From assembly GCA_905235885.1 (NCBI GenBank), contig CAJONM010000149.1, positions 1-12,443 of the forward strand: a stretch of 12,443 nucleotides of DNA, given 5' to 3'. Of this stretch, positions 1-6,061 are shown piece by piece. Source of the stretch: an uncultured Clostridia bacterium (GTDB lineage: Bacteria > Bacillota > Clostridia > UBA1381). The position numbers were made by a program, and so were the translations under genes. The first letter of the stretch is position 1; every line of letters starts with the position of its first letter. Below the pieces are notes generated by a model. It was not told the DNA's origin, made no database searches, and worked only from the letters and a program-made list of their open reading frames with translations.

Positions 1-150
1 CTTGAGGTACGCCGAAGCAACACATATGCGCGGCGGCTGTATGATAAATTCGGATTTAAAGAAACGGCCGTTCGCAAGGGATATTACGACGGCGAGGACG
101 GACTTGTAATGGAAAAATTATTCAAACCCGTACCGACGGAAAGGAGATAG
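1..150 (+). CDS. rimI: RimI-type ribosomal protein alanine N-acetyltransferase, C-terminal end (partial)
   Basis: Only the last 49 codons and the TAG stop (148-150) are in the window; the start lies upstream. The visible part begins with the residues LEVRRSNTYARRLYDKFGF and continues through RKGYYDGEDGLVMEK. This is the end of the GNAT acetyltransferase fold as found in RimI: an LEVR strand, an S-N-x-x-A-x-x-LY helix, then a GF turn and an R-K-x-Y-Y segment. RimI in E. coli acetylates the N-terminal alanine of ribosomal protein S18 using acetyl-CoA. The gene lies just before tsaD, and tsaE-tsaB-rimI-tsaD runs are common in Firmicutes, which supports the call. The last codons (AAGGAG, 141-146) also serve as the ribosome binding site for tsaD. 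Another GNAT family member cannot be fully excluded from 49 residues. Confidence 0.85.
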   Translation, partial: LEVRRSNTYARRLYDKFGFKETAVRKGYYDGEDGLVMEKLFKPVPTERR

Positions 151-161
151 CGGTCACTGAT

Positions 162-1175
162 ATGGATGACATACTTATTTTAGGCATAGAAAGCTCATGT
201 GATGAAACGGCTGCGGCTGTGGTAAGAAACGGCAGAGAGATGCTGTCAAATGTCATAAATTCACAGATCGAGATACACAAAAAATACGGCGGAGTGGTGC
301 CGGAGATCGCCTCGCGCTATCATATAGGAGCGATAAACGCGGTGATCGACGAGGCACTCGATGCGGCAGGCGTGACTATGGGCGACATAACGGCTATTGC
401 GGTGACATACGGTCCCGGGCTTGTCGGCGCATTGCTCGTTGGGGTATCGACGGCAAAGGCGCTCGCTTATGCGCTCGAAAAGCCGCTTGTGAATGTGCAT
501 CATATAAAAGGGCATATCTGCGCGAACTACATAGCGCATAAGGAGCTGGAGCCGCCGTTCGTATGCCTTGTCGCATCGGGCGGACACAGCCATATAGTAT
601 ACGCCAAAGACCATATCGAATATGACATAATGGGCGTAACGCGCGACGACGCGGCAGGAGAAGCGTTTGATAAAATAGCGCGTGTTCTGGGACTGGGTTA
701 TCCCGGCGGCCCGAAAATAGACGCGCTTGCGCGTGAGGGCGATCCGTATGCGATAGACTTTCCGCGCGTAAGGATGGCGAACGGTTCGCTTGATTTTTCG
801 TTCAGCGGCGTTAAAACGGCGGTGATAAATCATATCCACAACCTTGAGCAGAAGGGCGAGAGCTACAGCAAGGCGGACATTGCCGCGTCATTTCAGAATG
901 CGGTAACGGACGCGCTTTGCGAGCATACTATAGAGGCGGCAAAAATAAAGGGCGCGGACAAGATCGTGCTTGCCGGCGGCGTTGCTTCAAACACCGCGCT
1001 GCGCGAGAAGATGAAAAGCAAGGCAGATATCGAGGGAGTATCGGTACTTTTTCCGCCGCCCGTTCTGTGTACGGACAACGCGGCAATGATAGCGGCGGCA
1101 GGATACTATGAATACATTTCGGGAACGAGAGCGGATATGCGGCTGAACGCGATCCCGTCGCTGCCGCTGGAATAG
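162..1175 (+). CDS. tsaD: tRNA N6-adenosine threonylcarbamoyltransferase TsaD
   Basis: TsaD transfers the threonylcarbamoyl group from threonylcarbamoyl-AMP to A37 of tRNAs that read ANN codons (t6A). It acts in the cytoplasm with TsaB and TsaE. The protein is 337 residues, normal for the family, and has the ASKHA fold. Visible motifs are GIESSCDETAAAVV (8-21), the HHIKGH metal site with H114 and H118, SGGHSH (138-143), GEAFDKIARVLGLGYPGGP (166-184), the FSFSGVKTA stretch (212-220), AGGVASN (271-277), and TDNAAMIA with the third metal ligand D305. The ATG at 162 is the only plausible start. Its AAGGAG lies in the end of rimI at 141-146, a somewhat long spacing of 15 bases. It follows rimI by 11 bases and precedes aroB by 20, so it is probably cotranscribed with both. 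Efficient t6A matters for AUA decoding, and AUA is heavily used in these genes. Confidence 0.97.
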   Translation: MDDILILGIESSCDETAAAVVRNGREMLSNVINSQIEIHKKYGGVVPEIASRYHIGAINAVIDEALDAAGVTMGDITAIAVTYGPGLVGALLVGVSTAKALAYALEKPLVNVHHIKGHICANYIAHKELEPPFVCLVASGGHSHIVYAKDHIEYDIMGVTRDDAAGEAFDKIARVLGLGYPGGPKIDALAREGDPYAIDFPRVRMANGSLDFSFSGVKTAVINHIHNLEQKGESYSKADIAASFQNAVTDALCEHTIEAAKIKGADKIVLAGGVASNTALREKMKSKADIEGVSVLFPPPVLCTDNAAMIAAAGYYEYISGTRADMRLNAIPSLPLE

Positions 1176-1195
1176 AACAAGAAAGGTAATCTAAA

Positions 1196-2275
1196 ATGGA
1201 CAAGCTGTATGTTGATCTGGGAGAGAGATCGTATAATATTTTCTTCACTGACAGTTTTGGCGGTCTTGCCGACTGCATGAAGGGGATAGCCGCTCCGAAA
1301 AAGCTCCTTATTGTGACCGATACCAATGTCGCACCGTTATATGCCGATGAGGTAAAGGACGCTTTAAACGCCGCCGGCTATGATGCCGCCGTATACGCGG
1401 TGGCGGCAGGCGAGGAAAATAAAAATATGGACGCGATACTCGGAATATGCCGCGCGTCAATAGAGCATGGGCTGGACAGAAAGAGCATGATGATAGCTCT
1501 GGGCGGCGGCGTTGTCGGGGACATGACAGGCTTTGCCGCGTCAATATATATGCGTGGAATTGATTTTATCCAGATACCCACAACGCTCCTTGCACAGTCC
1601 GACAGCTCCGTAGGTGGAAAAACGGGCGTCGATTTTATGGACGGCAAAAACATACTCGGTGCGTTTCATCAGCCGCGTCTTGTATATATAAATGTAAGCA
1701 CGCTCAAGACCATTCCCGATATACAGTTCGTATCGGGAATGGGTGAGGTGATAAAACATGGAATAATCCGCGACGCGGAGTTCTATAAATTTATAAAGGG
1801 CAATTCGCAGCTTATAAGGTCGTTGGATACAGCCACGCTTATAAAAATGGCAAAGCAGAATTGCGCCATAAAGGCGAAAGTCGTAATCAGTGATGAGCGA
1901 GAAAGCGGATTGCGCGAGATACTGAATTTCGGGCATACGATAGGTCATGCGGTGGAGTCCGCACTCAACTTCAGGCTGACGCACGGCGAATGCGTAGGCT
2001 TAGGCATGGCTGCCGCGGCGCATATTTCCGTAAATCGCGGACTTATCGGCGCGGACGAGGCGACCGATATCGAGAATGTGCTTGCTCTGTACGGCTTCCG
2101 TTTGAAAATTTCACTGCCGTCTGCCGATGTGGTATACGAATATATGCAGCATGATAAGAAAAAAGCGGACGGAAAGCTCAAATTTGTTCTGCCAATGCGC
2201 ATAGGCGAGGTCGTTTCCGTGCGCGATGTGACAAAAGATGAGATATATGACGCGATAGAGTATATCAATTTTTGA
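1196..2275 (+). CDS. aroB: 3-dehydroquinate synthase
   Basis: AroB converts DAHP to 3-dehydroquinate, the second step of the shikimate pathway to aromatic amino acids. It needs NAD+ and a divalent metal (usually zinc). The protein is 359 residues, the usual length. The NAD-binding segment includes GGGVVGDMTGFAAS (104-117). It is followed by IPTTLLAQSDSSVGGKTG (127-144) and the substrate-binding NILGAFHQP (152-160). Metal ligands by alignment to the family are E184 in GMGEVIKHG, H247 in LNFGHTIGHA and H263 in LTHGE. The ATG at 1196 has an AAAGG site at 1182-1186. The gene sits 20 bases after tsaD and 57 before lspA, with no promoter or terminator seen on either side. Related folds (glycerol dehydrogenase, 2-deoxy-scyllo-inosose synthase) are less likely because all AroB motifs are intact. 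Confidence 0.96.
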   Translation: MDKLYVDLGERSYNIFFTDSFGGLADCMKGIAAPKKLLIVTDTNVAPLYADEVKDALNAAGYDAAVYAVAAGEENKNMDAILGICRASIEHGLDRKSMMIALGGGVVGDMTGFAASIYMRGIDFIQIPTTLLAQSDSSVGGKTGVDFMDGKNILGAFHQPRLVYINVSTLKTIPDIQFVSGMGEVIKHGIIRDAEFYKFIKGNSQLIRSLDTATLIKMAKQNCAIKAKVVISDERESGLREILNFGHTIGHAVESALNFRLTHGECVGLGMAAAAHISVNRGLIGADEATDIENVLALYGFRLKISLPSADVVYEYMQHDKKKADGKLKFVLPMRIGEVVSVRDVTKDEIYDAIEYINF

Positions 2276-2288
2276 AAGTTTATAAAAG

Positions 2289-2305
2289 CAGATATGAACT
2301 ATCTG
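2289..2305 (+). repeat. Small perfect inverted repeat in the aroB-lspA gap
   Basis: CAGATA (2289-2294) and TATCTG (2300-2305) form a six-base-pair hairpin with the five-base loop TGAAC. No T-run follows, so it is not an intrinsic terminator. It sits 17 bases before the lspA ribosome binding site. It may affect RNA stability or be chance; no function can be assigned. Confidence 0.35.
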
Positions 2306-2332
2306 AGAAACAGCCAGCTATAGGAGGGTGCG

Positions 2333-2818
2333 ATGAAAAAGTATAAATATGTGCCGTTTTATCTGATCGCGGCGGCGGTTTTCATATCGGATCTTGCGGT
2401 CAAAAGATATATTCTTTCGAGCTTTGAGACAGGTGATGTGTTCGGAGAGATACCGTTTGTCGCGGATTTTATATATGTAAGGAACACAGGCGCGGCGTTT
2501 TCGATACTGAGCGGAAACACCGCCGTATTGGGGATCGTTTCGATCGCATTCTGCATTGCGGTGGCGATATACTGGTTCAGGAAAAAGGATAAGCATCCCT
2601 TGCTTGCGCTTGCGCTCGCGCTGCTTTTTCCGGGAGCTTTGGGCAATGCGGTGGATCGGATCGCATACGGCTTTGTTGTCGATTTTATATCCGTCAAATG
2701 GTTCGAGTTTCCGGTGTTTAATATAGCCGATACGGCAATAGTCGCAGGCGTTGTGGCGGCGGTTTTATATTTTCTCTTTTTTGACAAGGGGACGGATAAT
2801 GGAAGAAATAATTCTTAA
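2333..2818 (+). CDS. lspA: Lipoprotein signal peptidase (signal peptidase II)
   Basis: LspA is a membrane aspartyl protease that cleaves the signal peptide of prolipoproteins just before the lipid-modified cysteine, after Lgt has acted. The protein is 161 residues, typical for the family, with four hydrophobic segments at about 8-24, 60-81, 88-104 and 131-150. Family motifs are SDLAVK (19-24), VRNTGAAFS (49-57), GNAVDR (104-109), VVDFI (115-119) and FNIADTAI (129-136). By comparison with solved LspA structures the catalytic pair is D117 (VVDF) and D133 (NIAD); D108 in GNAVDR is also conserved. The ATG at 2333 has a strong AGGAGGG site at 2322-2328. The 3' end overlaps the next gene by 20 bases. 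The lspA-rluD order matches the lspA-ylyB order in Bacillus. Confidence 0.96.
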   Translation: MKKYKYVPFYLIAAAVFISDLAVKRYILSSFETGDVFGEIPFVADFIYVRNTGAAFSILSGNTAVLGIVSIAFCIAVAIYWFRKKDKHPLLALALALLFPGALGNAVDRIAYGFVVDFISVKWFEFPVFNIADTAIVAGVVAAVLYFLFFDKGTDNGRNNS

Positions 2819-3701
2819 TGCCGCAGGCGACGGCGGCAGGCTTGATAAATATATTGCCGATAACAGCGATATATCAAGGAGCTTTGCGGCAAGTCTTGCC
2901 GATGACGGAATGATAACCGTAAACGGCGCGGCGGCGGATAAAAAAACTAAAATAAAAGACGGCGACATCATCGTTATATCCGTACCGGAGCCGATCGTTC
3001 CGGAGGCGGTACCGCAGGATATACCGATAGATATAGTCTATGAGGATGAAAGCGTCATAGTCGTAAATAAGCCTCAGGGCATGGTCGTGCATCCGGCACC
3101 GGGCAATTACGACGGAACGCTTGTAAACGGACTTTTGTATCATTGCAGCCTGAGCGGAATAAACGGTGTTATACGGCCGGGGATCGTGCATAGGATAGAT
3201 AAGGACACATCCGGACTGCTCGTTGTGGCGAAAACGAACGCGGCGCATGAGAGCCTTGCCGCGCAGCTCAAGGAGCATAAGGCGCACCGTCGGTATGTTT
3301 CGATAGTAAACGGCAACATAAAAGAGGACAGCGGCACGATAGATAAACCGATAGGCAGGCATCCGCGCGACAGAAAGAAAATGGCGATCATACAGGGCGG
3401 CAGAGAGGCGGTAACGCATTACAGCGTCTTGGAAAGATTCGGCAGCTACACGCTCGTCGAGTGTGTGCTTGAAACAGGCAGAACGCATCAGATAAGAGTG
3501 CATATGGCGTCTATCGGGCACAGCATCGTAGGCGATCGGGTATACGGGATAAAAAAGGAGCGCATAAAAACGAACGGACAGCTTCTCCATGCTCAAACGA
3601 TAGGCTTTGAGCATCCCGTAACGGGCAAGATGATGGAATTTACCTGTGAGCTTCCGCAGTATTTTCAAAATATACTGAAAAAGCTCAGAAATGAAACATA
3701 A
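2799..3701 (+). CDS. rluD: RluD-family 23S rRNA pseudouridine synthase (YlyB-like)
   Basis: This enzyme converts uridines in RNA to pseudouridine. RluD of E. coli acts on 23S rRNA helix 69; the exact target here is inferred from the family only. From the ATG at 2799 the protein is 300 residues. An S4 RNA-binding domain covers about 13-62. The catalytic domain follows, with VNKPQGMVVHPAPG (89-102), the active-site motif HRIDKDTSG (131-139; catalytic D134) and LETGRTHQIRVHM (224-236). A longer reading frame extends upstream to 2751. The start at 2799 is preferred because it has an AAGGGGA site at 2786-2792 and gives the usual MEEIIL-type N-terminus. This start lies inside lspA, a 20-base overlap that suggests translational coupling. 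The neighbour lspA supports the YlyB/RluD assignment over RluA or RluC types. Confidence 0.93.
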   Translation: MEEIILNAAGDGGRLDKYIADNSDISRSFAASLADDGMITVNGAAADKKTKIKDGDIIVISVPEPIVPEAVPQDIPIDIVYEDESVIVVNKPQGMVVHPAPGNYDGTLVNGLLYHCSLSGINGVIRPGIVHRIDKDTSGLLVVAKTNAAHESLAAQLKEHKAHRRYVSIVNGNIKEDSGTIDKPIGRHPRDRKKMAIIQGGREAVTHYSVLERFGSYTLVECVLETGRTHQIRVHMASIGHSIVGDRVYGIKKERIKTNGQLLHAQTIGFEHPVTGKMMEFTCELPQYFQNILKKLRNET

Positions 3702-3735
3702 ATTATAGAAATTTTATGAAATTTGCCTCTGTCGC

Positions 3736-3764
3736 TTGCAATTGGGGACAAAATGTAGTATCAT
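3736..3764 (+). promoter_or_regulatory. Predicted sigma-A promoter for ddl-murI-DUF1934-S41
   Basis: A -35 box TTGCAA (3736-3741) and a -10 box TATCAT (3759-3764) are separated by exactly 17 bases. Each box matches four or five of the six consensus bases. Transcription would start near 3771, about 40 bases before the ddl start. A second AT-rich stretch, TATAAA at 3764-3769, lacks a -35 box at a suitable distance. Confidence 0.65.
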
Positions 3765-3791
3765 ATAAATTGTGAAAATTCGATTGAATAT

Positions 3792-3799
3792 AAAGGGGA
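3792..3799 (+). promoter_or_regulatory. Ribosome binding site deciding the GTG start of ddl
   Basis: AAAGGGGA lies 12 bases before the GTG at 3812. No ATG in frame lies nearby, and the GTG places the KKNVCVIFGGES N-terminus at the usual position for D-Ala-D-Ala ligases. Confidence 0.7.
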
Positions 3800-3811
3800 C
3801 GGTATCAGCTC

Positions 3812-4870
3812 GTGAAGAAAAATGTATGCGTGATATTCGGCGGAGAGTCGCCGGAGCATGATATATCGCAAAAATCGGTTATGTCGATCCTTAATAATCT
3901 CGACAAGGACCGCTATAATATATACACGATCGGCATTTCATCCGACGGAAAATGGTTTTTATATACCGGCGATTGGCAGCTTATAGAGTCGGGAGCATGG
4001 GAGAAGGATACGGAGAACATAAAAACGGCGTTCATTTCACCCGACAGCTCCTTGCGCGGCATTGTGGTGCTGGGTGACAAGACAGAGCTTATACATATCG
4101 ATGTTATATTCCCCGTGCTTCACGGCGAATACGGCGAGGACGGAACGATCCAGGGCTTGTTTGAGCTTTCGCATATCCCGTATGTCGGTATGGGCGTGCT
4201 TTCATCTGCCAACGGTATGGATAAGACATTTTCAAAGATCATATTCCACGCCGCAGGCATACCGCAGGCGGCGTGGATAACGATAGAGTCTTTTGACGAT
4301 TTCTCATTGCGCGCCGATGAAATAGAGCAAAAGATAGGGTATCCGTGCTTTGTAAAGCCGGCTCGTCTGGGCTCGTCCGTAGGAATAGGCAAGGCGCATG
4401 ACCGCCTTGAGCTTATGGATGCGCTTGAGAACGCGGCAAAATATGACCGCCGCATACTCGTTGAGGAGCATATAGACGGGCAGGAGGTCGAATGCGCCGT
4501 TCTGGGCAATTTCGAGCCGAAGGCGGCGGCAGTAGGCGAGATACGGCCAAAGGCGCAGTACTATGACTTTGACGCGAAATATAACGATAATTCAACAGAG
4601 CTTATAATACCTGCCCAGATACCGGACGAAACGGCGGAAAAGATACGCCGGTATTCGGTGACCGCATTCCGCGCCATGGACGGTCAGGGCTTGGCAAGGG
4701 TGGATTTCTTTGTAAGGAAAGGCGACGGCGCGGTTATACTTAACGAGGTAAACACGCTTCCCGGCTTTACTAACATAAGTATGTATCCGAAGCTGTGGAA
4801 TGCTGTCGGCATGGGATATGGTGAGCTTCTCGACAATCTGATAGAGCTTGCCGAAAAGAGAGTGAAATAA
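3812..4870 (+). CDS. ddl: D-alanine--D-alanine ligase
   Basis: Ddl joins two D-alanines using ATP, providing the terminal dipeptide of the peptidoglycan precursor, which MurF adds to UDP-MurNAc-tripeptide. The protein is 352 residues with an ATP-grasp fold. Motifs are FGGESPEHDIS (9-19; E15 contacts the first D-Ala), HGEYGEDGTIQG (104-115), the ATP-binding KPARLGSSVGIGK (182-194), YYDFDAKYND (250-259), DFF (298-300) and LNEVNTLPGFT (310-320; Mg2+ ligands). The YYDFDAKY omega-loop tyrosine is the form seen in true D-Ala-D-Ala enzymes. VanA/VanB-type D-Ala-D-Lac ligases have a histidine in this loop, so I do not read this as a resistance ligase. Translation starts at GTG 3812. The TAA stop overlaps the murI ATG by one base (TAATG), which implies coupling. 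Confidence 0.95.
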   Translation: MKKNVCVIFGGESPEHDISQKSVMSILNNLDKDRYNIYTIGISSDGKWFLYTGDWQLIESGAWEKDTENIKTAFISPDSSLRGIVVLGDKTELIHIDVIFPVLHGEYGEDGTIQGLFELSHIPYVGMGVLSSANGMDKTFSKIIFHAAGIPQAAWITIESFDDFSLRADEIEQKIGYPCFVKPARLGSSVGIGKAHDRLELMDALENAAKYDRRILVEEHIDGQEVECAVLGNFEPKAAAVGEIRPKAQYYDFDAKYNDNSTELIIPAQIPDETAEKIRRYSVTAFRAMDGQGLARVDFFVRKGDGAVILNEVNTLPGFTNISMYPKLWNAVGMGYGELLDNLIELAEKRVK

Positions 4871-5679
4871 TGGATAACAGAAGTATCGGCGTGTTTGATT
4901 CGGGGCTTGGCGGTCTTACGGCGGCAAAGGAGATAATGGATCTATTCCCGAACGAGAGCATTGTGTATTTCGGAGATACGGGTCGTGTCCCGTACGGAAC
5001 TCGCTCAAAGGAAACGATCTTAAAATATACATACAGCGACATACGGTTTCTGCTTAGCCACGATGTAAAGATGATAGTTATTGCGTGCGGAACGGCATCA
5101 TCGGCGGCTCTGCCGCATATAAAGGACGAGTTCAGCGTACCGATATACGGCGTTGTGGACGCGGCAGGCTATGCGGCAGTACGCGCAACGAAAAATGGCA
5201 GGATCGGCATAATCGGCACATCCGCAACGATAAAGAGCGGCGCATATACAGAGTACATAAAAGCACACCGTCCCGGAACGGCTACATTTGAATCGGCTTG
5301 CCCGTTGTTCGTTCCGCTCGTGGAGAACGGACATTTCGATACGCAACTTACCGAGCTTGTCGTAGAGGAATATCTCAGCGGAATACGCTCGGCAGGAGTT
5401 GATACGCTCATACTCGGCTGCACGCATTATCCGCTTCTGCAAAAAGCCATAGCGCGGTATATGGGAAATGATGTAACGCTTATAAGTCCGGGCAGAGAGG
5501 TCTCGCGGTTTTTAAAGAAAAAGCTTGATGAGAGTAAGCGGCACAGCCCTGAGCGCGACAAGGAGCAGTACAGATACTATGTGAGCGACAGCGTTGAGCA
5601 GTTTGAAGAGCTTGGCGGCATATTTCTGGAGAAGGAAATAGACGGACAGGTGAGTAGGATTGACATTGAAAAATACTGA
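4870..5679 (+). CDS. murI: Glutamate racemase
   Basis: MurI interconverts L- and D-glutamate, supplying D-Glu for MurD in peptidoglycan synthesis. It is a cofactor-independent two-cysteine racemase. The protein is 269 residues, the usual length. Motifs are GVFDSGLGGLT (7-17; D10 and S11), YFGDTGRVPYGTRS (33-46), the first catalytic cysteine C73 in VIACGTASS, IGIIGT (112-117) and the second catalytic cysteine C184 in ILGCTHYPLL. The residue after C73 is glycine, where most described enzymes have asparagine (ACNTA). Because both cysteines, D10 and the TH after C184 are intact, I still read it as active. The start overlaps the ddl stop by one base, and only a weak AAAGAGAG site precedes it. The 3' end overlaps the DUF1934 gene by 20 bases or fewer. 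Confidence 0.94.
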   Translation: MDNRSIGVFDSGLGGLTAAKEIMDLFPNESIVYFGDTGRVPYGTRSKETILKYTYSDIRFLLSHDVKMIVIACGTASSAALPHIKDEFSVPIYGVVDAAGYAAVRATKNGRIGIIGTSATIKSGAYTEYIKAHRPGTATFESACPLFVPLVENGHFDTQLTELVVEEYLSGIRSAGVDTLILGCTHYPLLQKAIARYMGNDVTLISPGREVSRFLKKKLDESKRHSPERDKEQYRYYVSDSVEQFEELGGIFLEKEIDGQVSRIDIEKY

Positions 5680-6055
5680 GGATTGTATCGTTACCGTAAC
5701 AAATATCCAATCGAGCGGTGATATGACCGACACGATAACCGAGCGCGGCAAAGGCACATATCGCAAAAGCCGCGACGCGAGATATATAAAGTACGAAACG
5801 GATGAAGCAAAGGTTATGATAAAGGCGGAGCCGGAGCGCGTAATGGTACGGCGCGGCGGCGACACGGGATCGCAAATGTGCTATGAGCTCGGCAAATGGA
5901 CGGATTTTTCATACAAAACGCCATACGGTGAAATGAAAATGAGCATATTTACCGAGTCGATGAATATAAGCGATTATGCTATACGGCTTGTGTACATACT
6001 CGACACAGGCATAGATAAAATAAGAAATAACATGGTAATTGAGATAAAGGGGTAA
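5660..6055 (+). CDS. DUF1934 protein (YwiB-like), predicted lipocalin-like beta barrel
   Basis: This small protein of about 131 residues matches the DUF1934/YwiB family of Firmicutes. The fold is known as a calycin-like beta barrel, but its biochemical role is not established. The family pattern is visible: an N-terminal IVTVTNIQSS strand, ERGKGTY (28-34), YIKYETDEA (42-50), the RRGG turn (64-67), a FSYKTPYGEMKMSI stretch (79-92), and a long final strand ending in VIEIKG. No signal peptide or membrane segment is present, so it is cytoplasmic. There is no ATG near the 5' end. The candidates are TTG at 5660 and TTG at 5666, preceded by AGGTGAG (5648-5654) and AGGA (5656-5659). Either start lies inside murI. 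The position between murI and an exported protease suggests a link to envelope work, but this is inference from context only. Confidence 0.82.
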   Translation: MTLKNTEDCIVTVTNIQSSGDMTDTITERGKGTYRKSRDARYIKYETDEAKVMIKAEPERVMVRRGGDTGSQMCYELGKWTDFSYKTPYGEMKMSIFTESMNISDYAIRLVYILDTGIDKIRNNMVIEIKG

Positions 6056-6061
6056 TGCGAT

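Larger units (their letters stand above)
3702..3811. other. Intergenic region rluD-ddl, no terminator seen
   Basis: This 110-base AT-rich gap holds the promoter and ribosome binding site of ddl. No GC-rich hairpin with a T-run is present, so some read-through from the rluD unit into ddl is possible. The A/T inverted repeat near 3709-3724 is too weak to act as a terminator. Confidence 0.6.

Noticed and set aside
261..839. Minus-strand open frame of 192 codons opposite tsaD
   Set aside because: Composition is shadow-like (Arg/Tyr/His-rich) and it has no recognisable domain; tsaD on the other strand is complete.
2272..2300. Promoter before lspA (TTGAAA and TATAAA)
   Set aside because: The two boxes are only three bases apart, and no other pair with 16-18 base spacing exists in the gap.
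2751..2798. Upstream extension of the rluD-type gene starting at 2751
   Set aside because: The extra 16 residues are frame-shifted lspA sequence; the start at 2799 has a good ribosome binding site and the family N-terminus.
2874..3668. Long open frame of 264 codons on the minus strand opposite the pseudouridine synthase gene
   Set aside because: It lies fully antisense to a gene with intact motifs, has no family pattern, and is a by-product of the codon use on the + strand.
3702..3735. Terminator after the rluD-type gene
   Set aside because: Only a weak A/T inverted repeat is present, with no GC-rich stem and no T-run.
3812..4870. Ddl as a vancomycin-resistance D-Ala-D-Lac or D-Ala-D-Ser ligase
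   Set aside because: The omega-loop YYDFDAKY form and the context with murI fit housekeeping D-Ala-D-Ala ligase; no vanH, vanX or vanT is nearby.
6055..6061. ATG at 6055 as a start for the S41 protease
   Set aside because: It is out of frame with the protease; the TTG at 6062 has correct spacing to AAAGGGG and gives a proper signal peptide.
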